In this document: positions 1 to 13,746 of the stretch, one piece after another
How the letters are laid out: the number at the start of each line of letters is the position of its first letter
Position numbering within the stretch: position 1 is the stretch's first letter
From: Collybia mongolica
Lineage: Eukaryota; Basidiomycota; Agaricomycetes; Agaricales; Clitocybaceae
Direction: 5' to 3'
NCBI GenBank assembly: GCA_013420905.1
Contig: JAAXNY010000006.1
Span: forward strand, 1,178,001-1,242,000
Length of the DNA stretch: 64,000 bases
The notes under the pieces: model-generated
Databases searched by the model: none
What the model was told of the DNA's origin: nothing
What the model saw: the letters and a program-made list of their open reading frames with translations, nothing else
Position numbers and translations under genes: made by a program

Positions 1-3000
1 ACTAAAAATCCACTGGGTTCCAACTTGACCGCTGGATGTCGGATTAACAACAAGTAGAATTAATGGAATGGCCACAAACCCGACGCCTCGAGTTTGCTAT
101 AATCTAAAATCGAGTCGATTATCTGAATACAGGGTTCAGAGACATTTCTGTGGACACCATATCATTTCGTACTTTCAGAAGAAGTTCGCAGGATTGCTTT
201 GCAGTTTGAACTTTGATGCATATGAGTGAGGGACTGAATTTATAGTAATTTGCGGTAGTTACCGATTTCATTTTGACCCGGATTGAGTTCAGTCCCGCTA
301 AGCAAATCGAGCAATCCATAGAAGGAACTGGCCAGAATATTAGACCGGTGTCAGGGAGGGAATAGAATAATTACCTGAATGGTGTCCGAAGCTCGTGGCT
401 CATGGATGCTAAGAAATTACTTTTGATCTACAATGACAAACGTCATTCACACTCAACAGAAGCGAAACGAGATACCAACCTTGGTAGCCTTGAGTGCATC
501 CTCCCTGCTTTTCCGAGCGGCTTCCAATGCTTCCCTTTGAGCTGCAATCATTTTGAGGTTTTCCTTCGTTCCAGTTTGGACAGAACGGAACAACAGTGCA
601 TTGGCTATACTTATACTTGCTTGCTGACAAAGAAGGGTCAATACCGTCACTGTATTCTGCGAAAATGGGTGATTGGCTGCGAAATAGACGGCTCCAAACG
701 TTTGACCACGATTGCTAAAGATAGGAAGGCAGACGACAGAACGATGCAGCGTTTGTCGAGCTTCAGACGAAAAGCGTGAGTCCAACGAGGCATCATCATA
801 ATATACCCGTTCTTTTGAATTTAGAGCTGTGGATTTATGAGCATAAGATAAGAGCCACTAAGCTATCAGTGCTGACTATATTGGATGATTGCCCTCTGCA
901 ATGGATCTACGATGGTGCGAGTAGGTTTTGGATTCCTGGGATGCATTAGGAAAAACCCATTTCATGAGAGTTTAACTCACTCGTGAACTTGGCAACGCTC
1001 AGGAGGTACCATACTTGTAGCGACTGTGTAATCCCCAGCTTCCCGTGCGATAACCACTATTATGTACAACCAAGTTGAGTGACGGTTGGTGTGAAGAAGC
1101 TTCAAGATATACCACAAGTGTTTTGTGACCCTGAAGTCTCTTTTGACACGCATCAGAACAAATGATCGACGTACAGCGTGCCACTTACCAGTTGCTATCT
1201 CAGTCAGCCTTTGCAAAGCTGAATGGGATTTAAATAGTTTGTCGTGCTTATCAGACAATCATGCGCACCGGAAGAAAGATTAATGTCACTAGATATGTCC
1301 TTACTCCACTTAAGAATCGAAGCGAGGTCTGCGGCACTGAGGGTAGATTCCTGGTCTCCTTGGTTGTCTGACTTGCTTTGTTCATGAGCGTGAGGCCGCG
1401 AAATCGCTCCCACGGAAATGCTATCCGTCTGAACACCGGCGTCGGCAGAGAATATTGACCGTTTCAATGGATAGTGCGATCGAATACCGACTAGTTTTGT
1501 AAGATGTGTCCTAGGTCAAGTCAAAAGCTATTACAATGGTCTTGGGAAGGGACTCAGCGCATTACACAATTCCTTGTGCACCCCACTGTGAATGCCGAGC
1601 AATTCCTCGCCGTTGAAGCTCACTCCCGAGGCCCTCAATCCCACACCTTACAAAATGGCTACCCTGCTTTAAGAGGGGGATTCAGTCTTGAAACAAGTCC
1701 CTCTAAAGCATGACTCACAAGAAAAAGACCCCAGCCTTCTTCAAGAAGCCAATCATTATTAACTGCGAGTCTGTAGTTGGCTCTGCTTCATTTTTTCCTA
1801 TGCCGCAGGGTATTCATTACGCACTTTACAGCAACATCATAGAGTTTGAATGCCTCCGGACTCTTGACCAATCCCGCGATCTCCGCATCCTTGAGTATGT
1901 CGTAAGGTGAATTCGAGGAATGATCACATGTAACTCACGACGAGAGCCACCCAAGTACTGACATTGACCGGACTCGGTGAAAGCCACCTAATCATTTATC
2001 ATCTGAATATCCATACAGGTGAATCCAGGGCATACTTTCTGATGTAAGATTGATTTTCTTTGATTTGGACCATGTATTGCATACGTCGATCCTCTGGAAT
2101 GTTACCCTTCCTGAGACAAGCGATCATCGCAAGATTGTGGAAGAACAGAGCATATCGGACATGTCTGTGGCTGGAGAAGGCAATAAGGTCAATGGTGCTC
2201 TCTTGTTGCATAAGTACATACTTCGGGTGGGCATGCCTTGACTCGAATATTGAAAATCCAAGGGTAGCGGCCTCCTCATGATAGCCGACGCAATAGTAGC
2301 TGACAACCTATAAACGACTGTTGGTTACGTTTACTCTTAACACGGAGCGGGGCTACCTTGAAGGAATTATACCTGAAAAGATGCTAAATATTGACGACGT
2401 TTGTGACACAATAGCACGACGAACCAATTCAAAGTGAGCAATAGATTGCCAGACGTAGCTTGTATACGCGCGAGGTATTCACTCTCAGTAAATTTATCAG
2501 TATCAAAGACGGTTCCAACCGATTGCGTGCGTGTGTATCCACCAATAACGCGAATACAATTCAAAACGCCTCGAGGCAGATTAGACTGGAATACTGCTGA
2601 GACCGATGATCATTCACCTGTTGCAAGCACGAGTGGATCGCCGCCCGGATTCCACATCCTGACATCATTTACACACTGTTGCAGGTGGTAAAAGAAAACG
2701 AACTAAAGGGAGGGGGGGACAACTGACCTCTTCTGCAGCTGCCAGGAGCTCACTCACTGAGAATAATGGATTGTTCAGTGTGATCTAAGCGAAGATGTTC
2801 CATACTTACGGTGTTCACAAACATAAAGTCGTGTTAGTATAACGTGAATGCTGGCGAAGCTCGTGTAGAGTCTGGTGGATCGTTAGGTATGTCAACAAAC
2901 AAACGCTCATAGTCCTTACCGATCTCCGGCACTGTTACCGTATTTGATGGCTTCTTCAAGGCGCGGAATGTTGACACGAACATGTACACTGTCATAGCCT

Positions 3001-6000
3001 GAAACCATAGCACAAAACAAAACTTTTGCTCTACTATATGAGACCATGGGTTAAGTTAGGGCCAAGCGAATCGGATGCAGTCGTCTACCATTTTTCACCG
3101 CTGTTTCCATGGCGGTCAGCGATTAGTAAAGCCAATTTTCCAAGATCTGAGGAAAACCGGTAGAGCTCTCGTTTTTCAGCAGCAGCTTGTGAAGGTGGCA
3201 TAAGTAAAATGTCATGCGTTGTGATATACCAAGGTACCTCCAAGAGCCCAAAAAAATCCTAATGCAGTTCCAGGAGTCATTCCGGATCTGCAGAGTCTTG
3301 TTACATTCCAACATGCATACCGTTGGCTGGAAATGTACTGACCGCAATGCCAATTGAATGGTCTGCGTGCCAGTAAATCAGGTCAGCCCTACGTAAAGGA
3401 GTTTATGCCTTACTGTCAATCCAATAACATCCGCAAATACTAAAGAGGACGGGCTCCAATAGGCATTGATACCTAAGGTTTATTGGGTGAGAAAACGGGA
3501 CAGGTTTAAGGGGGACAAACAAACCGGCGTCATTCAGGAGCGTAACAGCGAGTTCGATTCGTCTGTCAGTCGTCCGCGGAATAGACAGTATCTCATCAAA
3601 CCCGACAGCTAAGATTTCATTTTTTATCAAGTCGAACATAGCGTTGGCTTCTCTCCTAGTCGGTGATCGGTTTACATCAATACCCAAGATCTTCAGAGCC
3701 AATAAAGTGTCGTTCAGAGCTTCCTCAAAGTTGTTGCGAAGCCAATGATTCCGAGCTCGCGAACGTAAAATATTGCCTTTATCTTCAGGCAACTCCGCAT
3801 GTTCAAAGCACTCTTTGATTATGGCATCCGAGGCCACATAATCACCTGTAAAGAATATTGATTAGTAAAAAAGTCAAAAAAATCAACACAAAACATACCT
3901 TTCCAAGTATAGAGTCTGTTAAAGTGACGGGCGATATCAGGTCAACGCGGACGGCTGCATGTGGCAATACTCACGCAACAAGTCTCGAAAATAGGTTAAA
4001 CGTTCTGGAGGATTTGTCTTTCCAGGGGTCTCCCCTCAACAGAGTTCGAGCGCTAATAAAGGAGCGAACCGCCAACTATGAAAGGCTGAGGGGCCGGTGC
4101 CAGTCGAGTGATGGGCCACACACCTCATGGGCACCTCTTGCCCAGGCAGACTCACCCGCATCAACAAGCACATCTAGCAACTCGTCGCGTTTTGGATGGT
4201 CGTGCAACAAAGGGAGGCAGCTGGGGAGTGGGGGTCAGAAAATAAATGAAGAGGACTCGATTATACGTTACCGCTTGGCATGCTCGGCAATGCGGTACAC
4301 ATCGGTCGGGGTATCATGGAGCATCATCAGAATGATCTACAGAGGTATTAGTTGAATATTAAGCTTGAGAATACTGCTTACTCTGAAGGACATCTTTGCA
4401 ATAGTTTCTTCCGGAAGCGCTTCTGCTTCTGCTTGAGCTGCTTGTCGATAACGATCATGTGCAAAACTACACATATCTCGGGCTCTCTGAATTAGCCATC
4501 CTTCTGTGAGGGCTAACTGAAGACCACGCATCGATGCACGTGTATTTCCAGCACCGTTGTCGCGCAAGTTTGAAACTGCTTTGTGAAGATTCCACATGTC
4601 ATCAGTGGACTCATCTTCACTCCCACTGCCGCCACTGGAATCCTCCCAGTCCATCATCAAAGCAACTTCCGTCACTTTAAAACTGTAGAAAGATCCATAC
4701 TTAATGTAGTTCCATGGCTGAGGTAATGTTCACTCACGTTTCACCAAAGAAAACTGCCCAAGTCAGATATTTACGTGCCTCCCCGGGCAATTCTCTCATG
4801 TAAGAGATTAGAAAACTGAGGTCGGTGGGGTCAGAAATGGTTTGGTTAGTAAGGCTTCCTTCGACCGCAAACATATTAAATCTGAAAATTAAATGAGAGA
4901 TTTTGAGAAAATTGGTGGAAAGTGACGAACATCCAATGATTTTGTTCCCAGCTGAAGGTGATCTATCCGGAGTTGGTCAGATACTCCATAACTGAACAAA
5001 CCGTACATACGTGATGCTGCTTCTGCAGAGTGGTCAAGACACTACGGGCAGAAAACGCATTTCCCGACGATGCTGAGTACACGAACCGAGACAACGGTGT
5101 GCAGTCCTCTTTGCTGCGATGAAGGGTCTTTGATACGAGGTCTGATACGGCTGAATACGAAAGGGGTTCGAGGTTGATCCAAGTGGGTCGCGATCGAGTT
5201 GTGAACATAGACTGTACACGCTCTATAATACCGCTAAGATGGATGTAAGCACAAAGGAGTACAATTGCTCCTGAAATAAATTACTTCTTATCGGAACGTA
5301 ATGTGGCAAAAATCAACTGCAAATTGTGAGATGCAGGTTTTCGGGTATTGCAGGTTTTCTCACCATCCGACTCCTGGAGTTTAATAGGGTAGAGACAAGG
5401 TCCAATGTTCTATAGAAGACATTGATGTGGCTGTAAAAGTAAATAGTGAACACTTACGACTCATCCGCCTCATGTAAGTCGTCCAAGAATAGCGCGAATA
5501 GTCGGGTTTCCGCAATGACAGAGAAAACATTCTCCACTAGAGACTGAAACCTTGCACGTAACTCACGGCTTGTAAGATGCACAGAAGAGGTGGGCGGTTC
5601 AATGACAACGTTGAACAAAGCCAAGACTTCCCTTAATTCGGGAGTACCCTGATATAGGAGGGGAACATTCTGAATCTGAGGCCCCAGACGCTCCTGAAGT
5701 GCAGTGACGAAACGATGTAAGTCAGTGTGGAACACCATTAACTGCCTGATTACAGAGGATAGGCAACCGAGCTGCAAATGATTATTAGCGTATTTTTGGA
5801 GAAACATTTGGGAAGTCCTTGCCAGTGCAGCAAAGGGTGCTGAATCAGCACTTTGAAATTTTGCCTGGCCCCATAGTCCATGGGCTGATATCGCAATCAG
5901 TTTTGGTAGTTTAGGCTGAGGGACAACGCACATCGCCATTTGGCTTGGTTTACGAGGATCATAGAGCTTTTGCCAATACTGTTGCAGATGTGAGTGATGG

Positions 6001-8225
6001 ACAGACATAAGAATGCGATCATAAAAAATTACCCCGGGGGACCAACGACTAAGACAGCCCGTGTGCGAGAGGAACGAGATTGACTGTGGAGAGCAACACG
6101 GCGGAGTCCACCTCCAGATTGTATGGAATTAGTGTAACTTGTCGAGAGGGCAGACAAAGTAGGAGAATGTTCATATGTAGATGACCTAGGAGATGACATT
6201 ATAGGACTATAATCCGTAGTCCCAGTTGTTGGGGAATGGCTCCTAGATGACATGGTCTCACTATTATCTTCAACAGTACCAGTGTCCATGTCCTGGTGAC
6301 TGGAAGAAGATGGTGTAAGAAACCCTTTCGTAGCAGAGAAATGCCTTGAGAAGCTTGTAGACGTATTTCGAACTTTGCATTTAGTAGATCAAATAAGTAA
6401 CGCAAAATAATGGCAATGATAGCTACTTACTGACGTTCCGTACAAGTTCTAGCTCTTTCTCTCTCCCAAACTAAAAAGTCACAGTGAGGTGCACAACCAT
6501 TTCTACATATTCTATCACTCACTAACGCAATTGGTAACGTGAATTCCTGTTTTTTTTTTTCTTTTTAATCTAAAAAACGATGTTCTGAAGGAATATACAT
6601 ACCATGAAGCGATCTCCAAGTGCAATGTCGAATGTGGGTATAAGCTAGATATATCTTAATGAAAGAGGTTTTTTTTTTTGGGAGAGTCAAATAATTCACA
6701 CACCTCTGAAGATTCATCAGAAACTGAGGAGACAGCAGCGAGAAGGCGCCTTTGACATTCGAGAAGATCGGCTTGGAGACCATAAGCACTTTGGTATCTG
6801 GTATCAGGATTTTTCGACAGGAGCTGATGATTTCATTTGTTGTTTTATAATCCACACGCCGATGAAGGGCTGCAAGACATACCTTGTCGACAATGGATGC
6901 AAGGACCTGAGGAACGTCTCGACGGACTTCGTGAACGGGCATAGGCCTCCTCTGAACGATAGCATGGAGTAGTTCTAATGGGCCCCCTTCAAAAGGCATT
7001 TGACCTCGTCCAACCAACAGCGTCCAAAAGAGAATCCCAAGAGAGTATAGGTCTGTCCTATGATCCTGTGTCATTGTTTCGATACTCCCCGTCTGTTCTG
7101 GTGCTAGATAGCAGAGCGCTTCTTTGACTTTGAGTTTCTCCAGCTCCTCGTATGCACGCAATACGAGGGAAGAAGGAGATCCGAAGTTCTCGAGAGACAC
7201 AGCACGGTTTCCAAAATGAACAAGCCTCACGAACCCAGAATGTGAGTTGAGATGAAACGCATTGGCACGAACTTAGTGTGGGAAATGCCATTAGAGGATA
7301 TCGTAGAGTTGGCAGCGGTACACAACTTACCTTCACGGTGAATGATTCCAGCTCTACATGAGTTGTAGTCAACGAGCTGAACTAAAACTCTAGATGAGTC
7401 TGTAATACGCACTTGTGAAGCGTCTCCAAACATCGGGTAGCTTGTATCGCAAACCTGTATTTCAATGAGTGCGAGAAGCTGAGATGACTCAAGGAGGCTG
7501 TTTTCTTACTCAAGAAATGATGCAAGGTCCATGATGTCAAATGCCTCAGTCTCCTCTATGCTGGGTGCTCCAACATCCGTCATATGAACGTCGCCATGTG
7601 AGGAAGCTCGAGAGAGATCTGCGAGAAGAAGATCGTTGATCTTGCCCGGTGGTAGATACCGCCCAAGTAAATTCAATCCTGGATGTCCAAGGATGAGAAC
7701 AACGCAATCTCCATACTCCGGTGGAATCTTGAAATAATTGATCATCCGTAGAGCCGTACTGTACCCGTCCGGGATGGCTGCCATTCGGCCCAGCCTGGTA
7801 TAAAGTTGTTTCAAATTGTTCGTGAGTGGGAAGTGTCACGTACACATGGGCCTCCCTCTCCAAACACATGGACCCATTCGAGTGGGCAGGTGCGATCTTA
7901 GCCAACACATTTGATCCATCTTTCAGACTGTTGCCCTCGGCAAGAATAGTCATACTCCCAGTGTCTTGCCACGGCACAGCCTGATTTTTACACGGGTAAT
8001 CAGTCCGATATGAGTTTGCCAGGCAAATGAGCTCACCTTCTCGAATGTATAGCCAGGGACCGAGAGAACGCCATCTCTGAAATAAAGTGTTGGAAAAGTT
8101 GATTGACCTAATTTGCGACGCATTGATTGGCGAGCGTCGATTGCAGACCGCACAGATGAAAGTAGACCTTCGTCGACTTTGCAACTGTTACTGTAAAAAA
8201 TATGGAAAACTAAGTAGCCGAACAA
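1..8225 (-). CDS. Hybrid histidine kinase, group X-like (pseudokinase - ATPase - GAF - HisKA), 3' end off window
   Basis: This is a multi-exon sensor kinase read right to left and cut by the left edge. The order seen is: an N-terminal Ser/Thr-kinase-like domain (7.0-8.1 kb; GYTFEK, GIIHRE, VHFGNR, LAPEQTG); an AAA/NACHT-like ATPase with a P-loop split by an intron (VVGPPG then IGKSS, near 6.05 kb) and a Walker-B-like LFLDDLHEAD; a long helical TPR-like middle; a GAF domain (about 450-790); and HisKA with H-box MSHELRTPF, whose histidine codon is at 395-397. The sequence then runs through LDYSKLEAS to the edge. The HATPase and receiver domains must lie outside. Such proteins start His-Asp phosphorelays to stress MAPKs in fungi. 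The HRD and DFG aspartates are replaced (HRE, HFG), so the first domain is probably a pseudokinase. The start is uncertain: 8225 is the first ATG and 8123 an alternative. Confidence 0.9.
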
Positions 8226-8502
8226 CCTAGGAAATAGGTGTTACAAGTCAAGTTGGCAGCGCAATGCGTCGTGTTGGTTGACAGCCTGTTACTGACGTCA
8301 TCACTGACTCGTGGTGCGGCTTGAATTTCGTTTATTGTCTATTCATTTCGACCAACTCAGCATGAAAAACAGAACTACTGGACGACTGTGCATGGTCATT
8401 CATGGTAATACGATTACATATGATTTAGAGAAAGATGGAATAAACGACAAAAGAAAAATAAATGCATCACGAAGTCACTAAAGAACAAGATGTCAGTAAT
8501 TT

Positions 8503-10522
8503 TCAACTGTAACACACAGCCGACGCACTGTAACTGGCTGGATCGATGTGGTCAGGTAATTCTGGAACTGCCACCTCAAACCGGGCCTGAATCGCAGCCA
8601 TGACTTGTTGGTCGCTTTCCGAAGACACAAATGTAATCGCAAGGCCCTTGGTTCCAAAACGACCCGCCCGACTAAACGGATTATGAGACTGTAAACTTCG
8701 CAACATACACACTTGACTTACCCGACACGATGCAGGTAACTGTCAGCATCAGGTGGACAGTCGTAATTGATGACGATATTCACACGTTCGACATCAATAC
8801 CACGGCCGAAGATATCTGTTGCAACAAGTATGCGTTTCTCAAACGCTTTGAACGCAGTATACCGGGCAATGCTGCAGAAAAGACTGAGATTATCGACAAA
8901 TATCTTCAGACTACAAATACTCACCGTTCATCTTGTTGTAAACCCGAGTGGATACTGATGCTGGGAAAATTGCATGATACAAGCAGCTTGTCGAGTTCCA
9001 CAGCGCGCGCAACCGATTTTACAAAGATGACGACCTGCAACATATATCTCAGTGTCGTCCAAGTATCATTATGTTGATGGACTGACTTGATTGAACTCCA
9101 AAGTGTCCAAGAGCTCATTCAATTTCCTGTTCTTGCCGACTTCCTCAAGCTTTACATAATGTTGTTGAAGACCATGTAATGTCAATTTTGTTTCATCGTC
9201 AACAAATATTTCCAAAGGCTAGGGGATGCGATCATACAATGTTATACATGAAAGTGAAAGAAAAATACTAACGTTTGCCATGAACTTCTTGCATGTAGCC
9301 CGAATCTCCTTCGCCAATGTTGCACTGAACATCATCACCTGCTTGTGGTGGGGTGTCGCTCGAAAAATTTCTTGAACATCGCGGCGCATGTCTAGTGAGT
9401 AGTGTCCGAATTAGATGAGACGAGGTACATGGCAAGAGAGAAAATTGGAAGAAAAAGAAAAATGCAAAGGAACAGAAAGAGATGGACACATGTCGAAGCC
9501 CTCGGTGGTCGCTCCCAATGTTTGCGTCCTTCGAGTAGTTCTTCAATCGCCAGTCTTTCATTCTCCCAGCCTCAACAATAACCCAGTCCCAAACCCCAAC
9601 AACCGGTGTCCAGATCGAAGGAAGTCCCAACGCTCATGGGCGGGGTGAGGAATATAGACAAGCCAAATGAAGCCAGGTCGACATATATAAAGGATGATGG
9701 ATATTCGGGACCCGCAAATTCGCAAGACTAACCAAGCTGTTCGAGCATTTTATCGCATTCGTCCAGGACGAAATGCTTCACGTTTTTGGCGTCCAATACT
9801 TTGTCGCGAGCGAGGGCATTTAATCGACCAGGGGTGGCGACGACGATGTGAGGGCACTTGCTCTTGTCTCGGAGGAGTTCTGCATCTTTTGCAACAGGAG
9901 TACCGCCATAGAAAGTGCTAACACGAACATCTGGCATGTACTTGGCGAAGCGTGTGTACTCATTCTTAATTTGAAATGCAAGTTCACGAGTGTGGCACAG
10001 GACGAGGACCGAAACTTCTCCGTTCACAGGTTCCAATTGCTGGAGAGTAGCCAAGACGAAGACAGCCGTTTTGCCGTGACCAGATTTTGCCTGACAAAGA
10101 ACGTCCATACCGAGTACTGCTTGGGGGATGCATTCCTGTTGGACTAAGAATGGTATGAGCATCAGGCGAAAAAAGGGTTTTGATGTCGTTGTCAAACTGA
10201 CCCTCTGATGGATGTTCAAAACCGAGGTCACTGATAGCACGTCGCAGCTCAGGTTTCAGTAAGAAATCCCTGTTAGTAGGCAACAAGGCAGAAAGAAAGA
10301 AAGAAAAAAACTCATCAGTAAAGCAAAAAGAAGAAAAAATCTACAGAGAACAAACCTAAACCCGGTGGAATGAACACCCGAGAAATTCTTCCCAACTCCA
10401 CCTTCGCCCTCGCCAGTACCAGATGCTGTGGCACCATTGGTCGCTGAAGCTGAGGCAGCATTGGGAACTGCGTCGTGCTCATCTTCGTAATCAATGAGGT
10501 CTTCGTTGTCGTGGCCGCTCAT
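8503..10522 (-). CDS. SUB2: DECD-box RNA helicase SUB2/UAP56 (mRNA export and splicing)
   Basis: ATP-dependent RNA helicase of the TREX complex, which acts in spliceosome assembly and nuclear mRNA export. Motifs appear in order: Q motif (GFEHPSE then VQQECIP across an intron), Walker [28 protein letters not shown] at the junction near 9735, [29 protein letters not shown] and HRVGRAGRFG. DECD rather than DEAD is the signature of the SUB2/UAP56 branch. The start [15 protein letters not shown] is the family N-terminus. The C-terminus (DHIDPASY followed by SASAVCYS) is a few residues longer than the usual end, which may be real or a splicing variant. One intron (9392-9732) is far longer than the others. 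The gene lies 276 bp downstream of the VIT/VWA gene on the same strand. Confidence 0.96.
9392..9732 (-). other. Unusually long intron of SUB2
   Basis: This is a 341-base intron between the exon ending DKMLEQL and the exon starting DMRRDVQ. The donor reads CTTG|GTTAG and the acceptor ACTAG|ACATG. Nearly all other introns in the window are 45-70 bases. I looked for box C/D signals (RTGATGA with CTGA) on the sense strand and saw none. No coding frame in it resembles a protein. Confidence 0.8.
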
Positions 10523-10798
10523 TTTGGTGGGGAGTGGGTCGAGAAAAGTAGGAGGGTTGGAGGAATGTTAAAATGTTGTGGGGGTTGAATGTAAAAGCAG
10601 AGTAAGGGCAAGTGGCCGAGGAGGCAGTCCTGATTGGTTGCCCAGCAAACCAAATAAACAATGCACGGACCACTGAAGTTTACTAGGCATCGTCAAATCT
10701 AAATCATTGAAATATTTTCTACAATACTGGTACTTACGTGTTGATGAATGTATAAAAACGGCCGGGCGCAGTCGAATACTTATGAACAAACCCCAATA

Positions 10799-13746
10799 CT
10801 AGGCAAGCGCAGCCTCGGCTTGCCGTACAACTTCTTTCGCTCCCATACCAGTTGTCTGCAATAAATACTCCATAGCCTTCCTAACCAAGTCGCCCAGCAG
10901 TTCTTTCTGGCTTCCCATATGTTTCTTGATGAAACCAATAGACAATGCTGTCGCCCACACCCTGTCATCTACATTCAGGTTATTGGCTTCGTCTACAGCT
11001 CTGTTTCCTACAAGGCCACGCAGCTCTCCCAATGTGAATGATCCATCAAATGACTGCAATTTCATGAGATCAATAACTTCTGGTACCATTGGTGGTGGGG
11101 GTGGGTAGCCTGTAGGCAATGGCTTACGCGGTAAGAGCAAGCGAACCTCTTCTGGTGCCAAGTGTGCAGAGACCAACTGGGGCGATGGTCTGTGTATTGG
11201 TCCAGGCTCATCAGGAGTTATCTGAGGACTGAGGTGTGGGCTGGTCGGTGGGCTCCAATCACTCCAACCGTCTGATCCTTCTAAAGAGCTCAAAGTTGAG
11301 AAGGTCCTGGCACTCTCGTCACTATCATCTCCATTTTCACTACTGGGGCGTGAGGGTGGAGATGACTCTGGCCAAGCTCCAGGTACCCCTTGGCTCAGAT
11401 CCCCGTTATTCAACCCAAAGCCGAACACACCAGCAAAAAGCTTTTGAAATGCAGAGCGAAGACCACCTTGTAGATTGTGTATTGCATCGTTTGTGAATAC
11501 AATATTTCCTCCAGGCCTCTCCTCGAGCCCGACCGGAGGGCTGGGACTCCTTGAGTGCAAAAACGAGTTTGATACCATAGCTTGGGATCTCCTAGTATCA
11601 TCCTGGCCTTCGTCAATTGCAACAAACGATGTGTGTTGACTAGCAAGTTGATATTTTTCTCCCAACCGAATTATGACAGCTTTGCGAAGATTGTTGTCGG
11701 ACATGGGAGTAGCTGCTTGAGAAAGAGGGGCCTTTTTCGTCTCATGTTCTTGTATTAACCGCCATGCCACAAGGGTATGCACCCATGGTAGTCCAGGTTC
11801 AGCATCTCGGAGCTGAATTGCCTTGATTGGGACAGTTATCCTGAAGGCCTCACCCCCATCAAGGTCCCCGTGCAATGTGACTGCATTTGGGACCCATGGC
11901 TTCCTGAGGGCTAAAATGACAGAAACATTCATCCTATGGCCAGCATGAATATCATTTATATGACTGGGGACCTGTTGGATGGCAGGGAGTAACAGGGGCC
12001 CTGTCGTCTTTACTGCGCCTGATGGATGGTGAACGAAATTCACCATTGGAGGCTGACTCAGGTATTCCTTGGGGATGCCCCAGTCAACTGTTACGTTCTT
12101 AACAAAGGGGGTTCTTCCAGCCCTGAATAGACGTGCACACTTCCCAAGGATACTTTCAGAGTCAACAGCAAAAAGACACACACCATCACCTGCCTGTGCA
12201 ATGCCTTCACACATGGCACTTGACACAGTATTACCAATTCCGAGGGTAAATACCCGTATTGGACATTGGGTTGGGGCACCCTGGACAGCGAGCTGGACGA
12301 CTCTACAAGTCTCATCAATATCATGTGCCTAGTATCAACACTGTTTAAAGATCTGGTGCAACAGAGAAAACATGTACTCACTTCACCATCAGTTAAAATG
12401 AATATAGCACTTGGCATGCTTATGGTACGCGAGGCTATAACGTGTTCAACTGCTTTGCGAATTTCGGTGCCTCCATAATCAGCTCCCATAGCATCAACAT
12501 GCATCGTCTACGGTGATATCCTCAGGCATGTACTTCTTGATCTTATAAGAAAGATGCGCTTACTGCAAGATTTAAAGATTTCTGATCATAAGCACCACTC
12601 CGGCGCCACAATCCATCTGTATGACTGCCAAAACTAAAAACGTTGAATACAGTCCCCTGGGCAGGAAGCATGCGCAAAAGAATATTGAGTGTCCGCTTGG
12701 CCATACTGATACGTTCACCAGCCATGCTGCCACTCCTATCTACCACAAAAAGATATTCTTGAGAACCTATAGGCGGAAGCTTGAATTTGGGTACAATTGT
12801 CAACTGCATGGCAATTGTATCGGGTTCCCTGCGATCAGGATCTTGATATAATTCTGCAAAGCAACGGGGTGCATCGAGGCCCTCTGCATGTATGATCAAG
12901 ACAAAATCACGATCAAGAAAAGAAACAGGCTGAAATTTGACAGTCGAGCGGCGGCGGGACGGTCGGCCAATATCTGTAGGATACTTTGTTTCCGAAATGC
13001 CACCAGGATGGCTGGGACTTGCAATGCCTTGAAGCTGTCCGCTTGTTTGTATATGGATCGTGAATCTGACCCTTGTATTGGCGTTGGGTGTTGATGCTAG
13101 TTCAGGTAGGGGCATGCCATAACGTTCTCCTATAGCCATGGGTATTTGAAACCTGATCTCATCTAGACTGTCATTGTTTGCTAAAGTCATCACATACTAG
13201 ATTATATCAGCGTGCAGGTCCGGGAAACAGTATACTTGTCAGCTTACAACAACTTTGACCTGTACAGTTGCCTGAGGAGATATACATCCGATTGAGATTG
13301 TGAAAACTAATCCATGTGAATAACAAGCGACGAGGATTGAACATGGATTGATGCGTACTATCATCAGTGACATACTCTACTAGCCCTGCGAATTTCCCTG
13401 CTCTCACAGCTTCTTCAAACTCTTCTGTAGCCGCCCCTTTTGCCTTAGAGACACCAGTAATGGTTCGGCCATCCGACGTATGCATACTGAATGCACACAG
13501 AGCGCCGTTGGCCGGCACAGGAAAGAGATACTTGCAATGGTTCGTAGCAATTTTCGTGGGATTGCTGTATACCTGAACGAGAGTTACCTTAGCGGAAACT
13601 ATGATAAAATGAATGTAAACAAGAGAAGAGCCAAGTGGTCTTCAGGGCTCACCGTCCACAATAACCGCCTTCACGCGGACTTGTTCCAGAGGTAGGTACA
13701 ATGTATTTCCATCGGTATCATTGTACACGATTCCAGGACGATCCAT
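10799..13746 (-). CDS. VIT and von Willebrand factor A domain protein
   Basis: The protein is related to animal inter-alpha-trypsin inhibitor heavy chains and to PARP4-type VIT-VWA proteins, which are common in mushrooms and of unknown function there. The start MDRPGIVYNDTDGNTLYLPL leads into a VIT domain (FPVPANGALCAF, GAATEEFEEAVRAGK, ISIGCISPQATVQVKV). A VWA domain follows, with an intact MIDAS motif DRSGSMAGER, the later TEIRKAVEH region and IFILTDGE. The C-terminal half is Pro/Ser-rich low complexity followed by a helical tail (FTLGELRGL, WATALSIGFIKKHMG, MEYLLQTTGMGAKEVV). No signal peptide or membrane segment is seen, so it is probably intracellular. The last exon is long (stop at 10799). 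Confidence 0.9.
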
